This document shows, one piece after another, positions 17,095 to 25,988 of a DNA stretch of 61,604 nucleotides. Below the pieces are notes generated by a model. The model searched no databases and was not told the origin of the DNA. It saw only the letters and a program-made list of their open reading frames with translations. The stretch is taken from assembly GCF_000496695.1 (NCBI RefSeq), contig NZ_BAUJ01000031.1, positions 1 through 61,604 of the forward strand, in the 5' to 3' direction. Source of the stretch: Vibrio halioticoli NBRC 102217. GTDB lineage: Bacteria > Pseudomonadota > Gammaproteobacteria > Enterobacterales > Vibrionaceae. A program made the translations under genes and the position numbers. The stretch's first letter is position 1. Each line of letters begins with the position of its first letter.

Positions 17095-18490
17095 TTTGTT
17101 TATCTCTAGATTGAACTTCGTTGCTGAGTACAGGACAAAGCGCGGCTGCCATTTCGGCCCACTTCAACCAGTGCTCCCGAGTCGGGTTAGCTGTGATTAA
17201 TAACGCTTCTGAAAAAGCAATCAGTTGCTTTGCCATTCCTGCAATGGAGAACTCTTCCAAAGAGGCATTCTTTTCCCATTGAGAGAAAACAGGCTCGTAG
17301 CCAACGAAGTCCGCTCGTTCAACACTCCAATCAGCGCGAATAGAACGAACAAGAGATAAAAAGAAGGTTTGATACCAGTGTTCAAAGTCCTTAACAGAGA
17401 AATTCGCCACTTCTGTTTCTGGCGCATTGAGAGCGGTATACAACCGAACTGCATCCGCAGGGTATTGTGAAGTAATGTCTTTGATCCAAATTGCATGGCC
17501 ACGACTCGTTGAGAAGTCATCACCATCCAGTTTTAGAAAACGGTTAGTAATAAAGTGACCGATACCCGGGCCTTCTTTATCATGTAATTGCTGACTAACG
17601 TAACCTACCGCATGACTATAAGAGCAGTCATATCCTAGAAAATGAACGAGTTGAGTATCTGGATGCCACCATTGAGTAAACTCACCACGTTCAGGGTCTT
17701 GTTCAAGCAAGGTTTTTACAGCCGAACGATAACCCGCAAGTCCCATAAACCAAGTATGAAGCGGCTTTGAGTCAAGACAAGTTAACTCAAGTCCTGCATC
17801 GCCAGGTCGGGTGATCCCCCAAGACTCCTGCACATTGTCTAATGCTTCTTCTAGATAGTTTTCTAAACATGCTCGCTTTGAAATACCTTTATGTTCCTTT
17901 GCAACGTCAGTGTAGTTTTGTCCAATTTCCCACACATGTTGCGGTACCGTTACTTCTGACATCTCTTGATGGCAAGACATACATGTCATATGTTCGATCT
18001 TGTCGATATCTGGCATTCTTGCACAATGTTCGCACTGACTTGCATCCGAAGATGTACCACACCAATTGCAGTTCGTTCGACCAAAACCTTCATATCCATA
18101 CACATCACAAGAACTACAGTAGAAACTCTTACGTTCCTGTACATGAACTTGATGCTGCACGAGTTGATAATAATGTTCAGCAGACTGAGCAAAATTGTCA
18201 CAACGCGAGGAAGGCATGAAGTAATCTAAGTAGATTTCTGCGGAAGCCATACTTTGTAGCATCATCTCTCTGACAAGACGTGCGTACTCAAAAGGCTTAC
18301 GTAAAAGAGGGGTGGTTTTTCTTGGCAAGTAACTTTGATAATCATCAGTGTAACTAACGACTATAGCGTCATGACCCAGCTGTTTCATTCGGCGCGCGAA
18401 GACATCAGCGCTTAAAAATGGCCCAGAAAGATGTCCAAGGTGAAGATCACCGTTTGGAGTTGGGGGAGTAATCGTGACAATAATTTTCAT
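17069..18490 (-). CDS. MetRS-like ligase, hydrazine-synthetase candidate
   Basis: A 473-residue class I aminoacyl-tRNA synthetase homologue. It has PPTPNGDLHLGHLSGP with the HIGH-type HLGH (17-20), a zinc-binding insert with eight cysteines in four CxxC pairs (about 125-173), and a diverged KMSKS-type loop GDDFSTSRG (about 332). The C-terminal anticodon-binding part is short compared with MetG (about 550-680 residues). MetRS homologues of this kind activate an amino acid (glycine in s56-p1) and transfer it to N6-hydroxylysine, after which a cupin forms the N-N bond. A lysine N-hydroxylase and a small cupin in the same operon support that assignment. It is the first gene of the operon, with about 570 bases of leader upstream. 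Confidence 0.88.
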   Translation of the reverse strand: MKIIVTITPPTPNGDLHLGHLSGPFLSADVFARRMKQLGHDAIVVSYTDDYQSYLPRKTTPLLRKPFEYARLVREMMLQSMASAEIYLDYFMPSSRCDNFAQSAEHYYQLVQHQVHVQERKSFYCSSCDVYGYEGFGRTNCNWCGTSSDASQCEHCARMPDIDKIEHMTCMSCHQEMSEVTVPQHVWEIGQNYTDVAKEHKGISKRACLENYLEEALDNVQESWGITRPGDAGLELTCLDSKPLHTWFMGLAGYRSAVKTLLEQDPERGEFTQWWHPDTQLVHFLGYDCSYSHAVGYVSQQLHDKEGPGIGHFITNRFLKLDGDDFSTSRGHAIWIKDITSQYPADAVRLYTALNAPETEVANFSVKDFEHWYQTFFLSLVRSIRADWSVERADFVGYEPVFSQWEKNASLEEFSIAGMAKQLIAFSEALLITANPTREHWLKWAEMAAALCPVLSNEVQSRDKQNESTDLSS

Positions 18491-18688
18491 TTAATTTCCA
18501 CATAAAGTCCATTAAAAACAGGCCAATTAAATTGGTTATCCATTAACTAAAATCACTTGCTGCGTCATATGGTCAATCCTTCAATTACAAACTGGTGTCG
18601 CGCTCTTTATTTAGGAAAAGTCAACAACTCGAGGACTGGTAATAACAAAAGATCAATAGAATTAGCTAGTTAAGCAAATGACATAAGC

Positions 18689-18702
18689 CTGATGTAGATC
18701 AA
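18689..18702. promoter_or_regulatory. Candidate FNR-type site
   Basis: CTGATGTAGATCAA differs by one base from TTGAT-N4-ATCAA. It lies about 200 bases upstream of the MetRS-like start, so direct control of the cargo operon by oxygen is possible but untested. Confidence 0.4.
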
Positions 18703-18872
18703 AGAAATGACGCTATCGGTATAATCACGGGGTGTCAAGGTTAACAAATAGAGGTTTCTTATTTGTTTATTCTTGACTAGACTTCACATGAAGAATTATT
18801 CTCTACATAATTACTGAGCAATCAGTAATAGTTCTGGATATTTCTCCCATTAAAGAAACAAACCACCTCCAC

Positions 18873-18898
18873 TTAATATACTCCCGATAGTATATTAA
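18873..18898. promoter_or_regulatory. Perfect 10-bp-arm palindrome (operator candidate)
   Basis: TTAATATACT and AGTATATTAA flank a 6-base spacer (CCCGAT). There is no following T-run on either strand, so an operator is likelier than a terminator. No regulator gene is present in the cargo, so a host factor would be needed. Confidence 0.5.
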
Positions 18899-18914
18899 CG
18901 TGACATAGATCACA
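18899..18914. promoter_or_regulatory. Candidate CRP-cAMP site
   Basis: CGTGACATAGATCACA matches TGTGA-N6-TCACA with one mismatch and directly abuts the palindrome at 18873-18898. It would tie expression to carbon status if it belongs to the cargo promoter. Confidence 0.5.
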
Positions 18915-19058
18915 CCGCATGTATATGCACTTCACACAATAGAGCCTCGAATCAGCATATCTAACCCAAAGAATGACAGCAAAAGCCATTAGATGCGCTT
19001 GACTTATAACTAGTGAACCGTTGAGTGAAACTGGGGACATTTGAGTACAACATGCATG

Positions 19059-20690
19059 TTAGATACTCAGAATTTTTTCTGCTGCTCTAGCTACCCAAGC
19101 CACAAGTGCATCCTCTTCACTCTTAACCTTGTTATCAGGGTGGCCAAGATAAACACAAACCCCTGTGTTCGATGAATTCGATTGTCGTTTCCAACTCATC
19201 GCATTAAGTCCTTTGTCTTTATCCCTACTCATTAAGTCATCAAGAATATTCTGATAAATTGAGCCACGGCTTCTCGTCCGGAAGAACAACGTCGACAAGC
19301 TTTCCTCTTTGGTTAGCTCAATTTCTAAGACTTGAACGGCTGTCGTGTCATCACGCTGTATAGTCGCATGGCAATATTGACGAGGCCGACCATCTATCAA
19401 ATGAGCACTACGGCAATTCTGCTTCGGCACATCACCCATCTGATAATCAATCTTCCAATGATATTTAGACTCAAGTTGCTCAAGCATGACTTGGAAAAAT
19501 GCGATTTTTTCAGGTGCTTCAATCAGCTTAGGTGGTTCAAGATTATCAACATCTGCACGCACACCTTTACCCGTATCTTTTCCCTCTTGTAAACTCGCTA
19601 ACTCTTCCTCAGACTGCTCTTGATTATCATCTAATTCAGCTTTCGTATGCGGAGGCAACGCCCTGACATGGCGAGGGCTACGCCTACAATCAGGCTCAAC
19701 ATCAAAATTTAACCCCGCTCTCCCCAATTTTACAAGATACCGTTTTTTACTCGCTTTAGGATTGCAACCTGGGTCTAGCTCTTTAATATTAACAATTGGC
19801 TTATTCGGTTTTCCGACCTTACTCTCATTTTCTGGCTCTTCAGAGTCAGGGGCGACATACAGTACATCATCAGGATGTGAGAAAAATACGGTGTCAAACT
19901 CTGGAGCTTGAAGACCCGATATGGAGCGGATTTCACGGATGTAAATGTGGTCGTTGAACTCTCCCCCAGTAAATCCAGCATAGGAAATTTCACAATTCCC
20001 TAGATCAGGAGGAGAAAAATCAAACGTCCACCTTTCACCATTATCAATCTCTCTCGCTTTTCGATTTATTTGTGCAAAAATAGAACAAAAACTATTCTCA
20101 GCTGCAGAAACAAAGAATAGCCACGTGAAAAATTTTCTGAACTGCAAACTATTGAGGTATCTAACAGGAATATTAGAGGACAACTCAACCTCCCCAACCC
20201 AACCCCGCTCAGAAGCCTTACCCAGTTGCCAGGTATTCCCATGGTACACAGAAGCTCTAGTCACCTCTGCTGAATGAAAAAATAACATTCGAGCCAGTTC
20301 AATTGCTGGCAACCAATAGGTTCGTCCTGCGGAATAAAGGCGATAAACCACCGAATCATCTACTTGATCAGAATACCGTCCTGCACGATGCAAAGACTTG
20401 GGAATGTCTCCATATCGGCATTTATGCCAGTGCTTGATATTGGGGGCTTGAAATGTCCCTGTCCATCCTTGAGCGAAATTCTCAATTAACTCTCTGGGGA
20501 ATTTTGTGCCGGCAGTAAGGGTAGGTAGCATATCTATGGGTAAGGATTTTCGAAACTCACCCTCTTCCCCATGCCAAAAATAACATACAACATGCCAATC
20601 ATTGCCAAGCTTTCGGTACCAATCTCCAAGTAATATCAACTTAGAACCTTTGGGAATGCCACTGATGCCTATCTCGCCTAACTCATTCAT
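19059..20690 (-). CDS. tnsE: TnsE target-selection protein
   Basis: A 543-residue protein, close to Tn7 TnsE (538). It is last in the tns operon, exactly where tnsE lies in Tn7. It contains an acidic, low-complexity linker (about 355-395, HTKAELDDNQEQSEEELASL) and a C-terminal domain from about 410 with YRSAHLIDGRPRQYC-like conserved residues and TRSRGSIYQNIL. TnsE directs insertion to processed lagging-strand DNA and sliding clamp, mainly on conjugating plasmids. The start overlaps the preceding stop (ATGA at 20687-20690). The assignment rests on length, order and general character rather than a diagnostic motif. Confidence 0.85.
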   Translation of the reverse strand: MNELGEIGISGIPKGSKLILLGDWYRKLGNDWHVVCYFWHGEEGEFRKSLPIDMLPTLTAGTKFPRELIENFAQGWTGTFQAPNIKHWHKCRYGDIPKSLHRAGRYSDQVDDSVVYRLYSAGRTYWLPAIELARMLFFHSAEVTRASVYHGNTWQLGKASERGWVGEVELSSNIPVRYLNSLQFRKFFTWLFFVSAAENSFCSIFAQINRKAREIDNGERWTFDFSPPDLGNCEISYAGFTGGEFNDHIYIREIRSISGLQAPEFDTVFFSHPDDVLYVAPDSEEPENESKVGKPNKPIVNIKELDPGCNPKASKKRYLVKLGRAGLNFDVEPDCRRSPRHVRALPPHTKAELDDNQEQSEEELASLQEGKDTGKGVRADVDNLEPPKLIEAPEKIAFFQVMLEQLESKYHWKIDYQMGDVPKQNCRSAHLIDGRPRQYCHATIQRDDTTAVQVLEIELTKEESLSTLFFRTRSRGSIYQNILDDLMSRDKDKGLNAMSWKRQSNSSNTGVCVYLGHPDNKVKSEEDALVAWVARAAEKILSI

Positions 20691-21439
20691 TTCTGGCGTA
20701 ACCCCTCCAACATTTCCAATGCTATGATTTGTTTTTCAATTCTTTCAGTGACTAATTCTTCTCGAATATTAGCGGCTCGAATCAGTTTCCAACGTTTGAT
20801 TGTTTGATTCTGCTCGAGTAAAGCTTGATAAGCCGATTTAAGCCTAAACATTTGATAGTTTTCTAAAGTTTCAGAATGTACATCCAGCCACTGCTTAGTC
20901 AATGGCAAATCAACCAAATGTTTCTGAACTGAATTTGTTCTAGGCAACTGCTGAATCAAATAGCTTGCAGTCAAACGTTGCCGCCCTTTAGCTTGAAACA
21001 AGTCTTTGTAAATAGACGTTAGTATGCTGACATTTTCTTTGTCCCAACCGGGATAATCAACATCTCGAATAGCCACAGATGATGTTTCTTTTTTTGGACA
21101 ATGCTGCATTAACCATGGGTAATCGTTACGATATAACCACGCATAAATGCGCCCGCCAGAATTAAGTTTACGTAGTTTCTTCACCCCACAATCAGGATGA
21201 TCAGCTATTAACTTAACCCATTCATTTCTATGTTCTTGAATTTCTTCATGAGGCTTGCCTGTAGCTTTATACGCCTGCGTAATTCGTGCTTGTTCGGATG
21301 GAAACCTTTTCACCTGCTGTAATATTTCAGACAGCCTTTTATCTGGAGTTAATGCCGATAAAACCATAAGGTGCCGAAGAGGGTGAAATGATTTTCGATG
21401 CTTACGAAACAAATTAGTTAGCCAGCTATTTTCGTTCAT
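20687..21439 (-). CDS. TnsD C-terminal half, separate ORF
   Basis: A 250-residue ORF starting at ATG 21439 inside the end of the TniQ ORF (ATGA overlap). NSWLTNLFRKHRKSFHPLRHLMVL is the family-typical centre of TnsD, followed by basic DNA-binding repeats (GVKKLRKLNSGGRIYAWLYRNDYPWLMQHCPK). Together with the upstream ORF it makes about 514 residues, against 508 for Tn7 TnsD. It is either a genuine split subunit or the back half of a frameshifted tnsD: adding one T to the T4 run at about 21447-21450 fuses them as EPFLPEMNENSW. The 15 bases at this junction almost repeat those at the next junction (20683-20697). Confidence 0.8.
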   Translation of the reverse strand: MNENSWLTNLFRKHRKSFHPLRHLMVLSALTPDKRLSEILQQVKRFPSEQARITQAYKATGKPHEEIQEHRNEWVKLIADHPDCGVKKLRKLNSGGRIYAWLYRNDYPWLMQHCPKKETSSVAIRDVDYPGWDKENVSILTSIYKDLFQAKGRQRLTASYLIQQLPRTNSVQKHLVDLPLTKQWLDVHSETLENYQMFRLKSAYQALLEQNQTIKRWKLIRAANIREELVTERIEKQIIALEMLEGLRQK

Positions 21440-22230
21440 TTCTGGCAAAATGGTTCTAACAGGGCACCTTTCCAGGCTTGTTTTAGAATCTGATGGATTC
21501 TTTCATGCTGTACACGGCTTTTATTAGTAAACCCGCAGCCTTCTGCAAGCTGTTGATAATAAAGGGTCCAACGGTTTGTTCCCAAACCTTCCAATAAGGA
21601 AGCATCTAGTAATTCCTGGTGATATTCAATAACCCGTTGTTCCGTCTCAGTAAGGTCAACACGCCTTGTCTGAAGAGAATGGCACTCATGAATGGCCGCA
21701 TGATAATGATGCTTTTGCTTAGGATGAAAAGGGACTGCGCTATCTTCGAGCTTGCAGTGATGATCGATACAAACATCAATCACTGGTAATTGATGCATAC
21801 GCCTCCAATAAGGTTCACCCAATTCAGTCGATTGCTCTTCCAAGCATTGCGGGCAATATCGGAAGCGAGTAGGTATCGGTACACGACTAGCAACAATCCC
21901 TGCACGAGTATGTATTTTGCCCCCTTCCTTAGATCCCATAGAACAAATTATCTCTCTCGTCTGCTGAACAGATAAGAATGGGAAATATAAAGGCGCTAGC
22001 GTAAATTGAGCAATGAGTTCATTTATACTGATTTGCCAAACCTGTCCTACATTATCACTAAAGTCATGTAAGTGGCTCGGTAAGTCTGGAATTGCTACTG
22101 CACTATCAGTTCCCCATACATCTCTGACCACCGCTTTTTGATTTTGCGCTTGCCCGGTATGACATCCATATCGAGCGACACAGCTATAAAGCAGCTCATC
22201 ATCATATGGTACGGGGAAATAAGTTAGCAT
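21436..22230 (-). CDS. tnsD: TnsD/TniQ N-terminal half
   Basis: TniQ-domain protein. MLTYFPVPYDDELLYSCVARYGCHTG is the family start, which favours the ATG at 22230 directly after the tnsC stop rather than the upstream one at 22254. A zinc-finger segment RYCPQCLEEQSTELGEPYWRRMHQLP..VCIDHHCKL (about 131-170) supplies CxxC and C/H ligands. It ends at GALLEPFCQK, about half of a full TnsD. The C-terminal half follows in another frame. Full-length TnsD recognises the glmS attachment site; this copy alone would lack most of the sequence-specific DNA-binding part. Confidence 0.88.
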   Translation of the reverse strand: MLTYFPVPYDDELLYSCVARYGCHTGQAQNQKAVVRDVWGTDSAVAIPDLPSHLHDFSDNVGQVWQISINELIAQFTLAPLYFPFLSVQQTREIICSMGSKEGGKIHTRAGIVASRVPIPTRFRYCPQCLEEQSTELGEPYWRRMHQLPVIDVCIDHHCKLEDSAVPFHPKQKHHYHAAIHECHSLQTRRVDLTETEQRVIEYHQELLDASLLEGLGTNRWTLYYQQLAEGCGFTNKSRVQHERIHQILKQAWKGALLEPFCQK

Positions 22231-22231
22231 T

Positions 22232-23881
22232 TTAACTAGCCAGTAATTCGTCAATTGGATAAATCAACTGCCGCTCCGATAGTGCTTCGTACTGCGAACC
22301 GGTCTTATCAGAATAGATTTTCCTTAAATCACGCTCGGATAATTGCCCCCAATTACTTGAACTCGTATAAATAGGCTTCTCTTTCTTTTTCTTTGTTTTC
22401 ACTGCTTGATGAGCATCTTGCGTTAAAGAAGTCGTCACCAATTGCATTAACTGAAGAAGCTGGAGGTCTGGGTTTCTGGCTATAGCATCGGTAACTAAGG
22501 GGCGAGCAATATCTTCTGCAATTCCCATAGAAACGATGGCTCTAATCGCTGAGTTAGCCATATTGTTTTCAGTCGGTTCACCAAGCTCAACGGGCTTCGG
22601 CTTTGGTAATGGTTGAGAGACCAAACGATCGAAAGCGCCGATTATGCTTTCTTCCAATTTTGGAAAAACAAGATCATTGCACTCTTCAACTTTCTTCTTA
22701 TTTCCGCTTCGCAATGCTTCTAGCATAGGCCGAACAATTGAAAATTCCTCTTCAAAAACATCATCGAATAGTTCAATAGACAACATCTCATCGTCGGCAC
22801 TGTCTGCTAGCAAAATGGCCCGAGCTTGAGCTAAACAAAACAGTTTTACAACAATATCCGGTATGCCCTGGCTCAGTTCATAAAGTTTATTGGTTAAGGG
22901 TTCCGTTCTTTCTACTTCGTTTTTCAGCCATTGATAGGGCCAGAGTTCGGTCAAAAAGTCCTCCCAACTTTCATCAAATGGCAATCGGTCCCAAACAATG
23001 CTTCCGTCACCGCTTGCTCGGCGAGCTTGGCGAAATTCACTGGTAAATAACCTCAACGCTTTAGGCGTGCCAATCAGAACTACTGAAACCTCCACAACAT
23101 TAACGAGTGTGACGAGAAAATTTATCATTTTCTTTTCGCCACCACTTTTAGCAAGGTTCATGTGTTGAAACTCATCAATAACAAGTAAGCCAATCGCGTG
23201 GATTAGGCAAAGATCAGCCACATCTGCCATCATTTTACCAATAGTTGGCCGACCAGAAGCGTATTTAGCGCGGTAATCAATATTTAACCGTCGCCCCAAA
23301 GCGATAAAGAAGCTCAGACAAAAGTCCGAAAGTGAACCGTCATGTGGGCAATCAATTTTTAACCATGGTACTTGGAGCAAGTGGTACTTGGGATGGTAAA
23401 TGACTCTATCGTAAGTATTAAGTATCAGATTTACAGTAGTCGATTTACCCGCTCCTGATATCCCTGCGATTGCCATGGAAGATGCAGGAGAGTCGACCTC
23501 ATCATGAATATAAGCGGTTAAATCTTCCTTTTGAACTAAGTCTCTGATCGTATTTAGCTTACGTTTAAAGATAGCGGTATTTGGGTTTCTGTTCAGGTAG
23601 CCGGAGCGAATCAACTTAGACAGCTTTTGTTCCACAACAATATGATTGGTCTGCGGTACAAAAAACGACCGAGTTAACCGGTTAATCGCATGCGTTCGAA
23701 TATGGCTTTCCAAATTCAATTCAGCTGAATGATAGATAGGTCGCTTTCTCAGCTTCTTAGCCACCTCTATGGGACTCATGATGATCGGCAATGCAGCAAT
23801 AAGCGGATTATCATTGTATTCAGGTAATCCTTGGTCTTTATAATCTGCTTCAGGATAACGAGCTTCATTATATTTATTCAT
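22232..23881 (-). CDS. tnsC: TnsC AAA+ transposition regulator
   Basis: A 549-residue AAA+ ATPase, matching Tn7 TnsC (555). Walker A is IAGISGAGKSTTVN (about 137-150) and Walker B is IGLLVIDEFQHMN (about 232-244). The GTPKALRLF sensor-1 segment follows near 280. TnsC links target-selection proteins (TnsD or TnsE) to the TnsAB transposase. It overlaps tnsB by 8 bases. Confidence 0.95.
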   Translation of the reverse strand: MNKYNEARYPEADYKDQGLPEYNDNPLIAALPIIMSPIEVAKKLRKRPIYHSAELNLESHIRTHAINRLTRSFFVPQTNHIVVEQKLSKLIRSGYLNRNPNTAIFKRKLNTIRDLVQKEDLTAYIHDEVDSPASSMAIAGISGAGKSTTVNLILNTYDRVIYHPKYHLLQVPWLKIDCPHDGSLSDFCLSFFIALGRRLNIDYRAKYASGRPTIGKMMADVADLCLIHAIGLLVIDEFQHMNLAKSGGEKKMINFLVTLVNVVEVSVVLIGTPKALRLFTSEFRQARRASGDGSIVWDRLPFDESWEDFLTELWPYQWLKNEVERTEPLTNKLYELSQGIPDIVVKLFCLAQARAILLADSADDEMLSIELFDDVFEEEFSIVRPMLEALRSGNKKKVEECNDLVFPKLEESIIGAFDRLVSQPLPKPKPVELGEPTENNMANSAIRAIVSMGIAEDIARPLVTDAIARNPDLQLLQLMQLVTTSLTQDAHQAVKTKKKKEKPIYTSSSNWGQLSERDLRKIYSDKTGSQYEALSERQLIYPIDELLAS

Positions 23882-25988
23882 CTAAGTCATCCTCTTTAAG
23901 TAAATCTTTTAATCTCGTTGGTAACTTAAAGCTCTTCTGAGTGGTTTTTGCACCGTGAATCGATGTTACAGTTGCTATTGATTCATTAGACATTTGATCA
24001 TTATTAGCCGACTTTTTGTCCCGCTCATATTGCCTTTCGTTACTTTTATTATCCGAAATGCCTTTCGCTCTTTGTGCTTTTTCTGCTTTGGTGTATTTGG
24101 GTTGTTTTGATTTTGCTTCATCAGCAATCTGCTCAAGATCATTCACTAAATTAACGGAACCAGATCGGGCTTTTAATTTAGATGTCGCTGCTGCCGTGTT
24201 TTGCTCATCACGAGTAGTCCATAACTCCCACATTGTCATGTTGGCAAACGCCCGGCTCCGCGCCGTAAGATTTGCAGGAATAAAATCAGCGTAAGAATCA
24301 GATGGTCTCAAGTAAATCGTATTTGTAGTGTATAGATCATACGCTACCGTAACCGACTTGGGTCCACGATAATTGCCTTCGAACCACCCCCAATCTAACG
24401 CCTCTTTACAACTGTAGTAACAACCAAAAAGCTTTAGTCCATGTTCAGTGATAGTCGCTGTAGTATGCGGTAGCAAATTTACATTAACTAACTTCGAGTC
24501 TGGTCTACGGAGTAAGCCCGTCCGATATTCAATCCCCCAGTTCCACAGAGTAAGAGGATTTGCCGGTAGATTTTTAGGAATCCCAGAATCAATATCGTAA
24601 GTACTAATCACATGCTCGTTGTTGTAGAAAAGAACAATCTTAATCATCATCTTAGTGAACTCTTTCAGTGTAAGAATTCCATCCTGACGATAGTCATTGC
24701 CATGCCGTTTTTTACCTATTGGATCTTTTGTCACATAACCTTCAACAAACGGCTTCATCTTAGTTTGAGTAGTGCGGAAATATCGCTCAACAGACCCTTT
24801 CCAATCAGCGCGAAAAGACGGAGTATTCTGAATATCTACATGAAAAGCTTTACTGAGCACTTCCACATGCCGTCCAAGGATTTCACCTTTATCACCAATA
24901 AGGTTTTCAGGTAATCCTTGCATCGGCCACATATCCGAAGTGATATCGATATCAAACTGGGCGCAATATTCGACCTTATCTGCCATAGACGCACTAAGTG
25001 CTTCCATAGCTGCTATCCACGACGGATTCTCTAAACCGATATATATTCCAACAATAGCCCGACTGAAAACATCTACAACAAAATAGAGAGTTGGGCGACC
25101 AATGATTTCTTCACGATTCAGCTCAGAAACCAAATAGACATCAGCAATAGTCGCATCAATCTGATATAAATATCCCGGACCGGGAACTTCGGCTGTTGAT
25201 GTACTAAGAACAGGCCGATGATCTTTTAGATAGTTAATTTCACCTTCTCTTTTTCTGGTAACTTCGATAGATGTATATTCTTTTTTATAAAAGTAACTAA
25301 ATTGCCTTTCAGTTGGTACATCAATTAACTCCTCCGGCTCACAAGGCAGCTTTACACCATAGGCAATAAGCAATTGATTGTATGCATAATCAAATTCATA
25401 TTTCCCCTGGTTTAACAGGCACTTTTCAATCACTATCCGAAAAAGCGACTTAATTTGCTCGGTAACTGGTACACCCTCTCCAGGAGATCGGGTTCGACGA
25501 CGGCCATTACGTTTATATTCAAATTTTTTCGGCTTTCCGGGACCGCCACATAGCTCATAACGCCCACTTAATGCATTTTTACACATACCAAACTGCCAGT
25601 AACGCCGAAGCCATCGGTATACCGTCTGCTTAGTTGCCCCCGATTGTTCCAGCACTTGATTAAAGAGTTTCCCTCTAGTCTTTCTCTGATAGATATCTGG
25701 CTCAGCTTTAATCACCAAGCCAATCGCATCCCAGGCTTTTTCCTGAACAGCCTCTGCTTTTGAGCCTTTTTTCGGGGAAGTCATACTGAATTTGATATAA
25801 GGGTCGGCTATGGATAGCAGTTCCCTCCTTGCCATAAAGTGTTCAAAATCAGATTTTGACGCAATCTGTGGAAGGGCATAGTCATCGTCAATGTCTATCC
25901 AGAAGATAGCCTGCTGATTACTCCACAAAATTCGGATTCTTTTATCATCCCAGGCGTAGACATCATTAGGCATGAACATATTGAGCAT
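23874..25988 (-). CDS. tnsB: TnsB DDE transposase
   Basis: A 704-residue retroviral-integrase-superfamily transposase (Tn7 TnsB 702). N-terminal helix-turn-helix region with KQTVYRWLRRYWQFG (about 115-130). DDE triad: Asp in YQIDATIADVYLV (about 275), Asp in NLIGDKGEIL (about 365), Glu in WKGSVERYFRTTQ (about 400). The tail is highly charged and ends KLPTRLKDLLKEDDLDE, consistent with a TnsC-binding C-terminus. It makes the 3'-end cuts and joins. The overlap with tnsA is 23 bases. Confidence 0.96.
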   Translation of the reverse strand: MLNMFMPNDVYAWDDKRIRILWSNQQAIFWIDIDDDYALPQIASKSDFEHFMARRELLSIADPYIKFSMTSPKKGSKAEAVQEKAWDAIGLVIKAEPDIYQRKTRGKLFNQVLEQSGATKQTVYRWLRRYWQFGMCKNALSGRYELCGGPGKPKKFEYKRNGRRRTRSPGEGVPVTEQIKSLFRIVIEKCLLNQGKYEFDYAYNQLLIAYGVKLPCEPEELIDVPTERQFSYFYKKEYTSIEVTRKREGEINYLKDHRPVLSTSTAEVPGPGYLYQIDATIADVYLVSELNREEIIGRPTLYFVVDVFSRAIVGIYIGLENPSWIAAMEALSASMADKVEYCAQFDIDITSDMWPMQGLPENLIGDKGEILGRHVEVLSKAFHVDIQNTPSFRADWKGSVERYFRTTQTKMKPFVEGYVTKDPIGKKRHGNDYRQDGILTLKEFTKMMIKIVLFYNNEHVISTYDIDSGIPKNLPANPLTLWNWGIEYRTGLLRRPDSKLVNVNLLPHTTATITEHGLKLFGCYYSCKEALDWGWFEGNYRGPKSVTVAYDLYTTNTIYLRPSDSYADFIPANLTARSRAFANMTMWELWTTRDEQNTAAATSKLKARSGSVNLVNDLEQIADEAKSKQPKYTKAEKAQRAKGISDNKSNERQYERDKKSANNDQMSNESIATVTSIHGAKTTQKSFKLPTRLKDLLKEDDLDE

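Larger units (their letters stand above)
18491..19058 (-). promoter_or_regulatory. Control region between the cargo operon and tnsE
   Basis: No gene over 12 codons is convincing here. It must contain the promoter for the cargo operon reading left from 18490, since tnsE converges toward it from the right. Three candidate protein sites are listed separately: FNR-type (18689-18702), a palindrome (18873-18898) and CRP-type (18899-18914). A TTGACT hexamer on the minus strand near 18618-18623 is a possible -35 box, but I do not see a good -10 at the right distance. Confidence 0.55.

Noticed and set aside
17842..18229. Long plus- and minus-strand frames inside the MetRS-like gene
   Set aside because: Shadow frames of a well-supported gene; repetitive low-complexity content comes from its Cys/His-rich zinc insert.
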